Under the pieces are notes generated by a model. It did no database searches. It worked only from the letters and a program-made list of their open reading frames with translations, and had not been told where the DNA came from. From NCBI RefSeq assembly GCF_020379485.1, contig NC_063438.1:496001-560000 (forward strand): a stretch of DNA of 64,000 nucleotides, in the 5' to 3' direction. The translations under genes were made by a program, and so were the position numbers. This document shows, piece after piece, positions 1-10,850 of the stretch. Numbering within the stretch: position 1 is the stretch's first letter; each line of letters begins with the position of its first letter. The DNA is from Brassica napus. Taxonomy: Eukaryota > Streptophyta > Magnoliopsida > Brassicales > Brassicaceae.

Positions 1-255
1 CTATTAATCATTCAATCTATTAAAAATAAAAAATTATTTAACTGAAAATTATATTTTTAAATACAAGAAACTTGAGAAATGAAAATTTTAATTTTTTTTC
101 AAAATCTAAATATTCGAACCCGATCCGAAATAACCGAATCCGAACTAAAAATATCCGAACCCGATCCGAAGTACAGAAATACCCGAACGGATTCTACACC
201 TCTATACCGAAATACCCGACCCGAACCCGAACGGATACCCGAACGCCCACCCCTA
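1..255. mobile_element. Right end of a hAT-like non-autonomous element (truncated by window edge)
   Basis: The segment is dense in CCGAACCCGA-type motifs and ends in CGCCCACCCCTA at 244-255. Read in reverse this is TAGGGGTGGGCG, which resembles the terminal inverted repeat of the complete hAT-like element at 34561-35392 (TAGGGCTGGG) with the same internal motif. The left end lies outside the window, so the target duplication cannot be checked. Short open frames here are by-products of the motif and are not genes. Confidence 0.6.
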
Positions 256-480
256 CCCTTTAGTATCAGAATTTATTTTGAATTATGTATTTTACCTTCT
301 AATTATTTTGATGATTTTTTAAAAAAAAGAAAAAAACTATTCTGATGATGATGATGGATGCGAAAAAGTAGTATAATTTATTCTTTTGTATTTTTAGTTG
401 TTATTTTGTTTTATTTATATGTATTTCGATGTATACATTTTTAAATTTATAATTTTATTTTTGTTTTGCTTTTAGGAGCT

Positions 481-488
481 TATATAAA
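481..488 (+). promoter_or_regulatory. TATA box of the BOR1 gene
   Basis: TATATAAA lies about 425 bp before the BOR1 start codon, and the sequence downstream becomes C/T- and A-rich in the way plant leaders do. Transcription would start about 30 bp further on, giving a leader of nearly 400 nt if it has no intron. No competing TATA-like sequence is closer to the start codon. Confidence 0.6.
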
Positions 489-669
489 CGGAGATTCCCT
501 CGGCTTGTTCTTCATTGCCAGTTGCCACCAGACATAACAACAACCAACACATAGTATACATTGCACAGCTGCTTGTAATTCACCGACTCTTCACTTTCTT
601 CTCATCCAAATCAAAAACACACACACTGCTTCCCTCTCTTTCCTTTTATTGATTTGTTCTCCCCCATCC

Positions 670-771
670 ATGCACTGTTTCCCACTTTCTTCATCCAGAT
701 TCAATCTTCTTCTCACTAATCTCCTTGTCGGGCTTTCCTGCATTTTTCTCCCCTGTTCTTGTCTGAACTGA
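670..771 (+). promoter_or_regulatory. Upstream ORF 1 in the BOR1 leader (33 codons)
   Basis: An ATG at 670 opens a 33-codon frame that ends with TGA at 769-771, well before the BOR1 ATG at 906. From memory, Arabidopsis BOR1 is translationally repressed at high boron through AUG codons in its leader, so this frame may be part of that switch. Its presence is read directly; its function is inferred. Confidence 0.5.
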
Positions 772-774
772 GAG

Positions 775-810
775 ATGTTCTTCGAAATGGGTTTGTCGGA
801 TTTGAAATAG
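775..810 (+). promoter_or_regulatory. Upstream ORF 2 in the BOR1 leader (11 codons)
   Basis: ATG at 775 opens an 11-codon frame closed by TAG at 808-810, with a second in-frame ATG at 787. It starts only 3 nt after the stop of upstream ORF 1, so ribosomes finishing the first frame would meet it at once. The BOR1 ATG follows 95 nt later, which leaves room for re-initiation. Confidence 0.5.
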
Positions 811-905
811 TTTATAAGCTGGTTCCCCCTTAAACCGGGTTTGAGCTCAAAATCTTTCAGAACTCCAAGTGTTTGACGAATTGACTGAACGAAACAGAGC
901 AAGCT

Positions 906-3719
906 ATGGAAGAGACGTTTGTGCCGTTTGAAGGAATCAAGAATGACCTCAAAGGCAGACTCATGTGCTATAAGCAAGACTGGACCGGCGGATTCAAAGC
1001 TGGCTTTAGGATTCTGGCTCCCACCACTTACATATTCTTCGCCTCTGCGATTCCTGTCATCTCCTTCGGTGAACAGCTCGAACGAAACACTGGTGAGTAA
1101 AGTAAAGTTTCCACCTTTAATCAGTTTCCACTAGCAAAGATTTAAAATTTGGATTTTGAAAATCTCGTCAGATGGAGTTCTCACGGCTGTTCAGACCTTA
1201 GCATCCACCGCCATTTGCGGCATCATTCACTCTGTTATCGGAGGTCAGCCACTTCTTATACTCGGTGTTGCAGAGCCGACTGTGATCATGTATACATTCA
1301 TGTTTAACTTCGCAAAGGCTAGACCTGAACTTGGACGTGACCTCTTCTTGGCTTGGTCTGGATGGTAAGTCCAGTCCTCTTTGTTGAGTTTTGCTTAAAA
1401 GAGAGTAATCATGTGTGCTGACAACACTGTTTGAATAGGGTTTGTGTTTGGACTGCTTTGATGCTGTTTGTGATGGCTATATGTGGAGCTTGTTCCATCA
1501 TCAACAGGTTTACTCGTGTAGCTGGTGAACTGTTTGGACTGCTTATCGCTATGCTCTTCATGCAACAAGCCATCAAAGTATGAACCACCCTTTTCACCAA
1601 CATTTCAAATAATGTTGGTTTTCTAATTTTCATCTATTATTCATGATTTGATTCTCCAGGGGCTAGTGGATGAATTTCGCATTCCGGAACGAGAAAACCA
1701 GAAGCTGATGGAGTTCTTACCTTCCTGGAGGTTCGCTAATGGGATGTTCGCTCTGGTTCTCTCCTTTGGTCTTCTTCTAACTGGACTTAGAAGCAGAAAA
1801 GCCAGATCATGGCGGTACGGTACTGGTAAGTCAAAAACAGAGTCATTCTCTAATGAGCTAAAGATTCTTCTTACAGACTCAGTTTTGCTTCTCTTCAAAC
1901 AGGCTGGCTCAGAAGCTTAATAGCTGACTATGGTGTACCACTAATGGTGCTAGTGTGGACCGGTGTCTCCTACATTCCATCAGGAGATGTTCCTAAAGGA
2001 ATCCCTCGGAGACTTCTTAGCCCAAATCCTTGGTCTCCTGGTGCTTATGGAAACTGGACCGTGGCAAAGGAGATGCTTGATGTTCCAGTCGTCTACATAA
2101 TTGGAGCGTTCATTCCAGCATCAATGATTGCTGTGCTTTACTACTTTGATCATAGCGTAGCTTCACAGCTTGCTCAGCAGAAAGAGTTCAATTTGAGAAA
2201 ACCTTCTTCTTACCACTATGACTTGCTTCTTCTTGGGTTCCTGGTAAGAAGAAAAAGATTTACATATCTGAATTTTTCTCCTGAGGCTTATTGGTTATAA
2301 TCATTGCAGACTTTAATGTGTGGTTTACTCGGAGTCCCTCCATCAAATGGTGTCATTCCTCAATCTCCAATGCACACCAAGAGCTTAGCAACTCTTAAGT
2401 ATCAGGTAACATCACTCACCAGTCACCAGAGTCTTCTATCTTTCACTGAGTTCTGAGAGATCAACGTTCTCTGTTTCTGCAGCTGCTTCGTAACAGACTG
2501 GTTGCAACAGCAAGAAAAAGCATCAAAACTAATGCTAGTTTGGGGCAGCTCTACAACAATATGCAAGAAGCTTATCATCACATGCAGACACCATTAGTAT
2601 ACCAGCAACCTCAAGTAAGAACTTTCTATTTTTTTTCTATCTAATAATAGAACAGAGAGTTATTACTAAAGAGCAGTTTCTTTCTACTTATAGGGTTTAA
2701 AAGAACTGAAAGAATCAACGATCCAAGCAACTACATTCACCGGAAACCTCAACGCTCCGGTTGATGAAACTCTATTCGATATAGAGAAAGAGATTGATGA
2801 TTTGTTACCAGTGGAAGTCAAAGAGCAGCGTGTAAGCAACTTCCTTCAGTCCACAATGGTAGGAGGATGCGTTGCTGCTATGCCTATCCTTAAAATGATC
2901 CCAACCTCTGTCCTTTGGGGTTACTTCGCCTTTATGGCTATTGAGAGCTTACCCGGAAACCAGTTCTGGGAGAGAATCTTACTTCTCTTCACCGCCCCTA
3001 GTCGCCGCTTCAAGTAACTATAAAAGGCTCATATCTTTTCTTATCACATTCAAACTTCAAGAAGCCTCTTTTTATGACTCATTTCTATGTTGGCAGGGTT
3101 CTTGAAGACTACCACGCAACGTTCGTTGAGACGGTTCCATTCAAGACGATTGCAATGTTCACTATTTTCCAAACGGTTTATCTGTTAATCTGCTTTGGCC
3201 TCACATGGATCCCAATAGCAGGAGTCATGTTCCCTTTGATGATCATGTTCTTAATCCCCGTTAGACAATACATCCTCCCTAGATTCTTCAAAGGAGCTCA
3301 TCTTCAGGACTTGGACGCAGCAGAGTATGAAGAAGCTCCAGCTTTACCCTTTAATCTCGCAGCGGTAACTAAAAACATAACTCATTTTTTTTTTTTTACT
3401 TTAGCCTCTTCTATTCTTTTATCCTTTACACTTTAACTTCGAGCAGGAAACGGAGATTGGATCGACAACTTCGTATCCAGGAGACTCAGAGATTCTTGAT
3501 GAGGTTATTACACGAAGCAGAGGAGAGTTTAGACACACGAGTAGTCCTAAGGTCACGAGTTCGAGTTCAACTCCGCTCAATAATAGGAGTTTGTCTCAAG
3601 TGTTTAGTCCACGAGTGGGTGAACTCAGGTTTGGTCAGATGAGTCCTCGAGTCGTTGGTAATAGTCCAAAGCCTGTTAGTTGTGGAAGGAGTCCCTTGAA
3701 CCAGTCCTCGTCAAAGTGA
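906..3719 (+). CDS. BOR1: Boron exporter BOR1 (borate efflux transporter), complete, 10 coding exons
   Basis: Coding exons read as 906-1092, 1172-1364, 1439-1577, 1660-1825, 1903-2243, 2310-2405, 2483-2614, 2694-3013, 3097-3364 and 3447-3719. All introns are GT-AG and phases agree, giving 2,115 nt and 704 aa, the same length I recall for Arabidopsis BOR1. The product belongs to the anion-exchanger (HCO3- transporter, SLC4-like) family. In Arabidopsis it exports borate toward the xylem from the plasma membrane of root cells. Residues reported to control polar targeting and boron-induced degradation are in register: Tyr373 (YQLL), Tyr398 (YNNM), Tyr405 (YHHM) and Lys590 (FFKG), the ubiquitination site. 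Exons 1-6 and 8-9 are rich in hydrophobic membrane segments; the C-terminal ~90 residues are Ser-rich and cytosolic-like. BOR2 is the nearest alternative, but length, residue match and the neighbouring SDR favour BOR1. Confidence 0.96.
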
Positions 3720-3746
3720 GATGATATATATATATTCAGAAAGCTC

Positions 3747-3752
3747 AATAAA
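3747..3752 (+). terminator. Poly(A) signal of BOR1
   Basis: AATAAA lies 28 nt after the BOR1 stop codon, followed by T-rich sequence. The same signal is preserved at the matching place in the duplicated copy (near 7697). Confidence 0.5.
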
Positions 3753-4132
3753 ACAAAACCACCCCCAATGAGGATGAATGTTTAATTAGTTAATTAATTT
3801 GATCTTTAGTTATTATAAGAAACAAAAGCTTTCTTGAATAATCTCTCTTTAGTTTATGTGTTGTATGTGTTTGTAATCCCCTTCCCTTGTGTTTTTTTTA
3901 TCTTTTGAGTTTCTGTAAAATCTTACTTATATGTAACTCTGTGTGGCAAGGCAGATATGTATAAAGACTTAAAATGTTAATTACGATAAGCAATCTTTTT
4001 ATATGATCGGCTGTCGCACACTTGTTTTTTTTTACATTTGTTACATCTATATACCATTTCTTTGGGTGACAAATAATATAGTTTTTTTTGTAAGTATTAC
4101 TTTTGTTCAAATTTCACAAACGGAATTTAGAG

Positions 4133-5663
4133 AAAAAAAAAACACTTTGAGCCAACACTTTCTACAAAGTTAACGTGGCATGATTCATATACACATGCAA
4201 ATCCACAATCTGTAAATTAAATACATGATATATGTGATGTTACACTTACATGCAGACGTTCCTTAACTTCCTTTCGTGGTTCATGCATGAAAGAAAAAGA
4301 GAAATAACTAAATGGAAAAGTAAAGCGTGAATGATTACATAAAATTTGAGGCAGCAACAAATACTTTGAGCATGATGACAGCAGCTATCTTGTTAAAGGT
4401 AAGGCATGTCGTTCGAAGAAGCATGCACTTTGGCACTATACATATAAAACAATACAAGGGTCAACTTATATTACCAACATCGAACCAGACAAAGACAAAA
4501 GTAAAACAACACGAGTGTTCGATGTCAACAAGGAAAAGTGATGCACTGGAATAGTTTTTAAGCCTTTTGATTTTAAAATGTCATTATGAGGGAAGAGGAA
4601 AAAAGAATGGTCTCTAATTAATCACCAAAAGTATAAAATTAGAAGCACTTGAGTAATAGTATAATGTATGAGAGGCTACGAGCCAACTGAGACCGACCCT
4701 GTCGAGAAAATAAAACCCTTTTTATATATTGAAATTTGGATTTACTTTGCTGGCGTAATCATAGGATGAGGAGAAAAGTAACAGGTGTGATGATACAACA
4801 CATATGATACGCTGGTATAGTAATAATTTAACACAATGGCAACTATCATAACTGTTGTTACAGTTTGGTTTGAAACAAAGACTCACACTTCTTTATATTT
4901 GTTGTATCTGTATACATTGCAAACAATTGGTTTTCTACGTACTATTTGTTATGGGGTTTTGGAATACTTTGTTAGAGATATGTCACAACTTTAAGATCAA
5001 ATCATTAGTTATGGCGTATAAACATGTGACTAATACAAAGAGCTATTGCTGAGTGAGATTTAAACTTACGATTGAAACGTGGGTGGACAATAAAAGAAGA
5101 GCTAGTAAAGGGAACTCTTGATTATCCTCTTTTTGCTAAAGTTTTTGTTTTCTTAGCATTAACCATTGACACATAAATAGTGAAATTTATTTTTGTGTTA
5201 TCATTGATATTCTTGTTGTCTGCAATAATGAAAGTTAATAAGTTGCCTTATGCATAGGTCGCAGTCTAAATCATGCAATGTGATCTTTGTTCTTTTTTTT
5301 TTTTCGTTTTTGCGACTCTTTATTGTCTTAGACTAAAAACAGAACTCTTTCGCATTCATTCATCTCTTCCTCACCTTAAAAGCAAAGCCCACATTCTTCA
5401 ACTTCACTTTTGAATCGGAAGGAGACTAGAAATACTCGTTGACCCTTTTCCACGTGTTAATCCCAAAGTAGCTTGACCAAAAGCCATCCTTAGCTATATA
5501 TCATTGTTCTACTATAATCTAAGAACTATAACGTATAAATTAACTTAAACATGTTAATGGGAATCGTATACAGTTTAATACTAGCTCAGTACATACATAT
5601 TTGGCCATTCCAATATTGAGTATATATATTCAACTTTTCCACCTGAACATACAACATATAAAA
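4133..5663. other. Intergenic spacer between BOR1 and its partial copy
   Basis: About 1.5 kb of AT-rich sequence. I see no gene, tRNA or clear transposon ends. Open frames of 65-75 codons here have no recognisable protein character and no splice-site support. It separates the end of homology in the parent (4132) from the start of the copy (5664). Confidence 0.5.
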
Positions 5664-5769
5664 TGCAGCTGCTTCGTAACAGACTGGTTGCAACAGCACG
5701 AAAAAGCATCAAAACGAATGCGAGTTTGGGACAGCTTTATAACTATATATGCAACAAGCTTATCATCAC

Positions 5770-6023
5770 AAGGGGCGGCTCAAAGTTTATAGGGGCTTCT
5801 AGGCAAAAAAAAAAACTTAGCCCCTTTAATAATTTAAGAAAAACTCAATTTAAACATAAATTTTTTAAAACTATATTGTATAGAAATTTATTAAATTTAG
5901 ATATGAAAACCGATAAAAAAAATTAGAATACATGTATGTTTATTTTCGTTCTTTAAAAATAAATTTGAAAAATTTGGACCTGGGTCCAGGCGCGGTCGCA
6001 CTGCTCGCCCTCAGCCGGCCCTG
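5770..6023. mobile_element. hAT-type MITE in exon 7 of the BOR1 copy (254 bp)
   Basis: The element starts AAGGGGCGGCTC and ends CAGCCGGCCCTG, imperfect inverted repeats of the form CAGGGGCGGCT. The 8 bp ATCATCAC occurs on both sides (5762-5769 and 6024-6031) and once in the parent exon, which proves insertion. An 8-bp target duplication with CAGGG-type ends points to the hAT superfamily. It has no coding capacity. Confidence 0.85.
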
Positions 6024-6297
6024 ATCATCACATGCAGACACCATTAATATACCAGCAACCTCAAACAAGAACTTTCTTTGTATCTTTTTCTGTCTTTTCA
6101 ATAGAACAAGGAGTTGCTAAGAACAGTTTCTTTCTACTAGCGTTTAAAAGAACTGAAAGAAGCAACGATCCAAGCAACTACATTCACCGGAAACCTCAAC
6201 GCTCCGGTTGATGAAACTCTGTTCGATATAGAGAAAGAGGTTGATGATTTGTTACCAGTGGAAGTCAAAGATCAGCGTGTAAGGAATTTTCTCCGGT

Positions 6298-6332
6298 CAG
6301 TGGTGGAGCTAGAAATATTTTTTACCGGGATC

Positions 6333-6363
<31 letters not shown>

Positions 6364-6573
6364 CTATATTATTAAAAATTAATAATATATGATACGATAA
6401 CAAAAATATTTTTTTCTAATAAGACATGAGATTATAAACATAAATTAGTGGGGTCAAATGTTAAAATTTCTCAAAATATTAAAGTAATTTTAGAAAAATG
6501 TACACTAAATTTTCTTTTTCCCAATAGTGGGAGATCATATGACCACATAAACTCTTCTTCGCCTCCGCCCCTG
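6298..6573. mobile_element. hAT-type MITE in exon 8 of the BOR1 copy (276 bp)
   Basis: Ends are CAGTGGTGGAGC on the left and CCTCCGCCCCTG on the right, which is CAGGGGCGGAGG in reverse. The flanks TCTCCGGT (6290-6297) and CCTCCAGT (6574-6581) are diverged copies of the parent's CCTTCAGT, an 8-bp target duplication. A TA dinucleotide run sits inside. Non-coding. Confidence 0.8.
6337..6363. repeat. TA dinucleotide microsatellite
   Basis: About 13 TA units in a row within the MITE at 6298-6573. Such runs change length quickly and could serve as a polymorphic marker. Confidence 0.9.
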
Positions 6574-6760
6574 CCTCCAGTCCACAATGGTAGGAGGATG
6601 TGTTGCTGCTATGCCTATCCTTAAAATGATTCTGACCTCTGTCCTTTGGGGTTACTTCGCCTTCATGGCTATTGAGAGCTTACCCGGAAACCAGTTCTGG
6701 GAGAGAATCTTATTTCTCTTCACAGCCCCAAGTCGCCGCTTCAAGTAACTATAGCTCATA

Positions 6761-7000
6761 CTCCTGATTTTTAATACTTGAAGAAGTATTAGAATTTTTT
6801 TTTTCAAATTAGATGAAGTTTTCAAATTTTAAATTAAAATTTATTAAATTTTTATACTATATAATTATTTATATTCTGTAGGCTATTTTTTATTGGTAGA
6901 ATTTTTGATTTATTTTGTATAGAAAGCATAGAAAATTAAATGTTTTTAAAAATTTGTGCGTTTTAATTTAAAATCTTATTTATTAAAAAAACGGAGGGCG
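6761..7000. mobile_element. Stowaway-like (Tc1/mariner) MITE in intron 8 of the BOR1 copy (240 bp)
   Basis: The inserted block starts CTCCTGATTTTTAATAC and ends AAAAACGGAGGGCG. The two ends are imperfect inverted versions of the CTCCCTCCGTTT terminus typical of Stowaway MITEs. TA flanks both sides (6759-6760, 7001-7002), and the parent intron lacks the block. The interior is AT-rich and non-coding. Confidence 0.75.
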
Positions 7001-7674
7001 TATATTTTAGTCACATTCAACTTCAAGAAACCTCTTTTCATGACTCAGTTATGTTTGCAGGGTTCCTGAAGACTACCACGCAACATTCGTTGAAGCCCTT
7101 CCATTCAGGACGATTGCAATGTTCACTCCAAATGGTTTATCTGTTAATCTGCTTTGGTCTCACATGGATCCCAATAGCAGGAGTCATGTTCCCTTTAATG
7201 ATCATGTTCTTGATTCCTGTAAGACAATACATCCTCCCTAGATTCTTCAAAAGAGCTCATCTTCAGGACTTGGACGCAGCTGAATGTGAAGAAGCTCCAG
7301 CTTTACCCTTCAATCTCGCAGCGGTAAACCAAAAAAATTACTCTGTTGTTTATGTACTTTAAGCTTGTTCTATTCTTGATCTTTTACGGTTTAACTTTCA
7401 GCTGGAAATGGAGATTGGATCGAGAACTTCATATCCAGGAGACTCAGAGATTCTTAATGAGGTTATTATACGAAGCAGAGGAGAGTTTAGACACACAAGT
7501 AGTCCTAAGGTCACAAGTTCAAGTTCGCCTGTTAATAACAGGAGTTTATCTCAAGTGTTTAGTCCACAAATTGGTGAACTCAGGTCTGGTCAGATGAGTC
7601 CACGTGTCGTTGAGTATAGTCCAAACCCGGCTAGTTGTGAGAGGAGTCCCTTGAACCAGTCCTCGTCGAAGTGA

Positions 7675-8276
7675 GAGTATATATTCAAGAATCTCAATAA
7701 AACAAAACCCCAATTAAGATGAATATTTAGTTAGTTAATTTAATTAGATCATTAGTTCTTACAAGAAACAAAAGCTTCTTGAAAATCTATCTTTAATTTT
7801 TTTATGTGTTTGTAATCCCTGTCCGTGGTGTTTTATCTTTAGAGTCTTTGTAAAATGGGAAATTAAGCTCAATAACCTAAAAAAAACTAGAACCTAAATA
7901 ACCAAAACCCCACCATATTCCTTCTTTTCCCTTCATATCTCTCTACTATCTTACTACTCTTTTTCCTTTGGTTATTTCACAAATAAACCTTTGTAAATTC
8001 TTACTTTTTTCGTAATATAGGTTGCTAAAAAAAATGTAACTTTGTGTTGCAAATATGTATAAAGACTTCAAATGTTAACGGTAAGCAACGCCAGTTTACA
8101 AAAAAAAATGTTAACGGTAAGCAATCTTGTTATATGATCGGCTGTCACACTCTTGTTAATCGGTCAACTTTTACATTTGCTACATCTATATAACATTTCT
8201 TTGGGTGACATAGTATGTTATATAGTTTTGTACGTAAAAATTACTTTTGTTCAAGTTTGACAAAAGGAATTTAGAG
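7675..8276. repeat. Duplicated 3' flank of BOR1
   Basis: After the stop of the copy, similarity to the BOR1 3' flank (3720-4132) continues through the poly(A) signal and beyond, ending at TTTAGAG (8276). Apart from the insertion at 7857-7990 the two regions align with scattered substitutions and a small local duplication near 8095. This sets the right edge of the duplicated segment. Confidence 0.8.
7857..7990. mobile_element. Small insertion, possibly Mutator-like, 3' of the BOR1 copy
   Basis: The parent 3' flank continues straight from TGTAAAAT to the TCTTAC motif, whereas the copy carries about 134 extra bases flanked by CTTTGTAAA at 7846-7854 and 7989-7997. The left end GGGAAATTAAG is like Mutator-type termini, and a 9-bp duplication would fit that superfamily. 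The inverted repeat is weak, so classification is tentative. Confidence 0.5.
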
Positions 8277-8499
8277 CATTGCCAAACTACCTTTTGACGA
8301 TAATTTTCTTATATATACATTTTAAATTAAAAGCAGGTACTATTTTTATTTTGTGTGAGAAAAATCTCTATAAATAATATGATAAGAAAAAAAATAAAAG
8401 AAAAATAAAAGATTAACCCAACGGTAACAAAATTTGAAAAGGTTACTGTTGCTTTAAAATTTAAATGAGACCGTTGTTGTAATAAAGGTAATCAAAATC

Positions 8500-9612
8500 T
8501 CCACCTGTCAATATATAGCTTTGATGAGAAATAAAAGATGTTTTTCTCCTCCGCGTAGAGGGTTAATGTTCTTCTGGATCACCAGCTCCTTCATGTATAC
8601 TTCCTCTATAAATCGTATCGTGACTCTCTCTCTCTTTCTCGATTCCATTATTTCTCTACTTTGTCAACCCAAACAACATTGGCGTCGACCTCTCCTTCCT
8701 TCAGGTACTGCTACTTTTTTTTTAATTCGGTTATTATTACAAACTGGGGTTGGTCTTTCACTATGTTAGTTTGTGTCTTGCCACATAATTTGTCTGATTT
8801 AGAGATTTCTTAGTTGCTCTTTATTATGGTTTTGCAATTTTTTTTTTTTGTAACTGATTTTGCAATATTCTTGCTCTGTATAATAAGTCAGTAAATAGTC
8901 TCTGACTTGATTTATTTGGTTATCGTTTCGAAGATGAGATAAGAGAATAACCTCTCATATTGGGTAACCCTTTACTTATATATAAGCCCTTAAATGTTGT
9001 TTTCTAATATCAGCAGGGAGGAAAAAAGATTCAACCGGCTGTGACGTTTCAAACAAAAAAGCTCCATGAGTCCGTATTCTGATGATCTTACATCAAAAAG
9101 TGGCAACGTGCTTGTGAAGGAGACCCTTTGCCTGCCACCAACCCTCACATTGCTTCAGGGTATATTCTTATCTTTGTCTAACCATTCAATTTTTCTGCTA
9201 CCATCTTACTTTATCAGATCCAATTCTGAAACATGGGGTCATTTTTTGAATAGGAAGCTAGCTAGTGCTTTGACCAGGTCGTCGTGTCAAGCAAAAGACA
9301 TCAACACACAAGGTAAGTTTAGTTTTTAGCCTTCACTTTATTATATGATATATTATATAATAATGCTATAGTTGTTTTCACTTTGCAGGATCCGACTCCA
9401 TATGACTTCTATAGTCCACAACAAAATGCTTACGAATCATCAAGTCGTGGTAATTGCTCTTTCTCACTATCATATTATTTAACCATGACACAGATCTCAA
9501 CATGTCTTAACTTGTAATCTAATTATTAATTTTTTTTTTTTTTGCAGATTGTGAAGGATGATTACTTTGATCGGATGATGCCTTCGTTCTTCACTTGTTT
9601 TCTGTTAATCAG
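8500..9612 (+). pseudogene. Possible decayed spliced gene of unknown family
   Basis: A TATA-like stretch near 8510 and a CT-rich leader precede exon-like blocks bounded by plausible splice sites: up to 8704, 9017-9159, 9254-9312, 9388-9449 and 9548-9612, several with T-rich tracts before the AG. The last blocks read as one open frame across two introns (ending in residues like VVIVKDDYFDRMMPSFF), but 9017-9159 needs a frame change to read through, and the most likely start codon context carries TTG in place of ATG. I do not recognise the protein. It could also be a non-coding spliced RNA. Confidence 0.3.
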
Positions 9613-10850
9613 GTCTTCTCTTTTACTTTTAACCTCTTTTTAATTTTTTGTCAAACACTTGTTTTAAAAGATAGAAACCAAAACGTTTTTTTTCCTCAAA
9701 ACTCCTTTTTCAAAGTTTTTAGAGAAAAATTTATATAACTAGTTTGATCATGAAAACCTAATTGTAAATTTGTGCTAACAAATAGAATACAATATCTTTT
9801 CATTAAGATCGTTTTAGACATTATGTTTCATTTGCTTTGACACTTACTATCATTAAGTTTATCCTAAAACATTCTAGCAACTATAAACAATTTTCTTTTT
9901 AGCAAAAAAAAAAACAATTTTCCTTTTATTTTTGTTTGTATTTTTCTGATATTTTTGGCAACAATTGTCTAAAAAAACAGAAAAAAAACGTTTCTTTTCA
10001 AAATTTCTAAAACTTTTCAAGATTTTTTCTAAGAATAAAATTATATAACTAGATTTGATCACAAAGACTTTATGTGTAAATTTGTCACAAACAAATCTTG
10101 TCATGGTGATCGGTAGAGAATATATCTTATTTGAGCTTTATCGACAAGCATGCTAAGAACTAATATTTTTTGTCATAATTAAATAAAGATAAACCTTTTA
10201 ACTTTAATTTTTAATATTTCAAAAATGCATTTGAAACTATAATTTCCAGCATCTAATTACTCTAGTTCGTTAACAATTAAAAATTATCTATATTGTTTGT
10301 TACTTAGGAAATCTATGTTTTCATTATAAACCCAACTTATTAATCCTAATTATCAGAGTGTTTTAATGTATAAACTCAAATTCTTACAAGTATATCATAC
10401 CTGTGAAGTAATAAATGTTGTCTTTGATCTTTTCTTGGATAAACTCTTTTTTTTTGGGCAAACGATATCTTTGATCTTTAATTTTTTTTTGAAGTTTCAT
10501 TTATTTACATTATGACATGGCAATAGAGACTATTGTTTATCTTGGTTTGAAATTTGAGTTTCACCGAAGCCATTCTCAGCGTTACTTAACTTACTTCGTT
10601 TGCTCCACTCGCCGTCGCTTCACCTTCACATCTCCTATCCGCCGATCATCTATCAATGGTTACGGGTTCGCCGGATCTGCTCATTTTAGGAATGGGTTCA
10701 CCGGATCTATGTTTGTATATATATGGTATATATGTATGCATAAGTATATGCTTATATTTTTATCCCTAACTCTAAACCCTATCTAAAAGTTAACCTCAAA
10801 ACTCCATCCAAACTTAAACCCTATCATAATATTAAATCATACCATGAGGC
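9613..10850. other. AT-rich intergenic region
   Basis: Mostly AT-rich with long A and T runs. A less AT-rich patch at about 10560-10720 contains an open frame, but nothing in it resembles a known protein and no splice context supports it. From about 10757 scattered degenerate CCCTAAA units lead into the telomere-like block. Confidence 0.5.

Larger units (their letters stand above)
5664..7674 (+). pseudogene. Partial duplicate of BOR1 (exons 7-10), decayed
   Basis: Sequence from TGCAG at 5664 matches BOR1 from the end of intron 6 onward, including introns 7-9, so it is a genomic copy and not a processed one. Exons 1-6 are missing. Disabling changes visible against the parent: a net 2-nt gain in exon 7 near 5745, a 254-bp transposon inside exon 7, loss of the exon 7 donor (GT to AC near 6065), a 276-bp transposon inside exon 8, a 240-bp transposon in intron 8, a 5-bp deletion in exon 9 near 7129, and a changed exon 10 acceptor. 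The final exon still reads to a stop at 7672-7674. It cannot make a transporter; transcription as a non-coding RNA is possible but unproven. Confidence 0.93.

Noticed and set aside
591..977. Minus-strand 128-codon frame over the BOR1 leader and first exon
   Set aside because: It is antisense to the conserved BOR1 start and the leader, with no splice or homology support.
7051..7674. Short functional BOR-like protein from the last exons of the copy
   Set aside because: The open frames there are in conflicting frames because of a 5-bp deletion in exon 9, and the transporter core is missing.
9874..10104. Minus-strand frame in AT-rich sequence
   Set aside because: Its residues come from A and T runs (poly-Lys and poly-Phe) and nothing else supports a gene.
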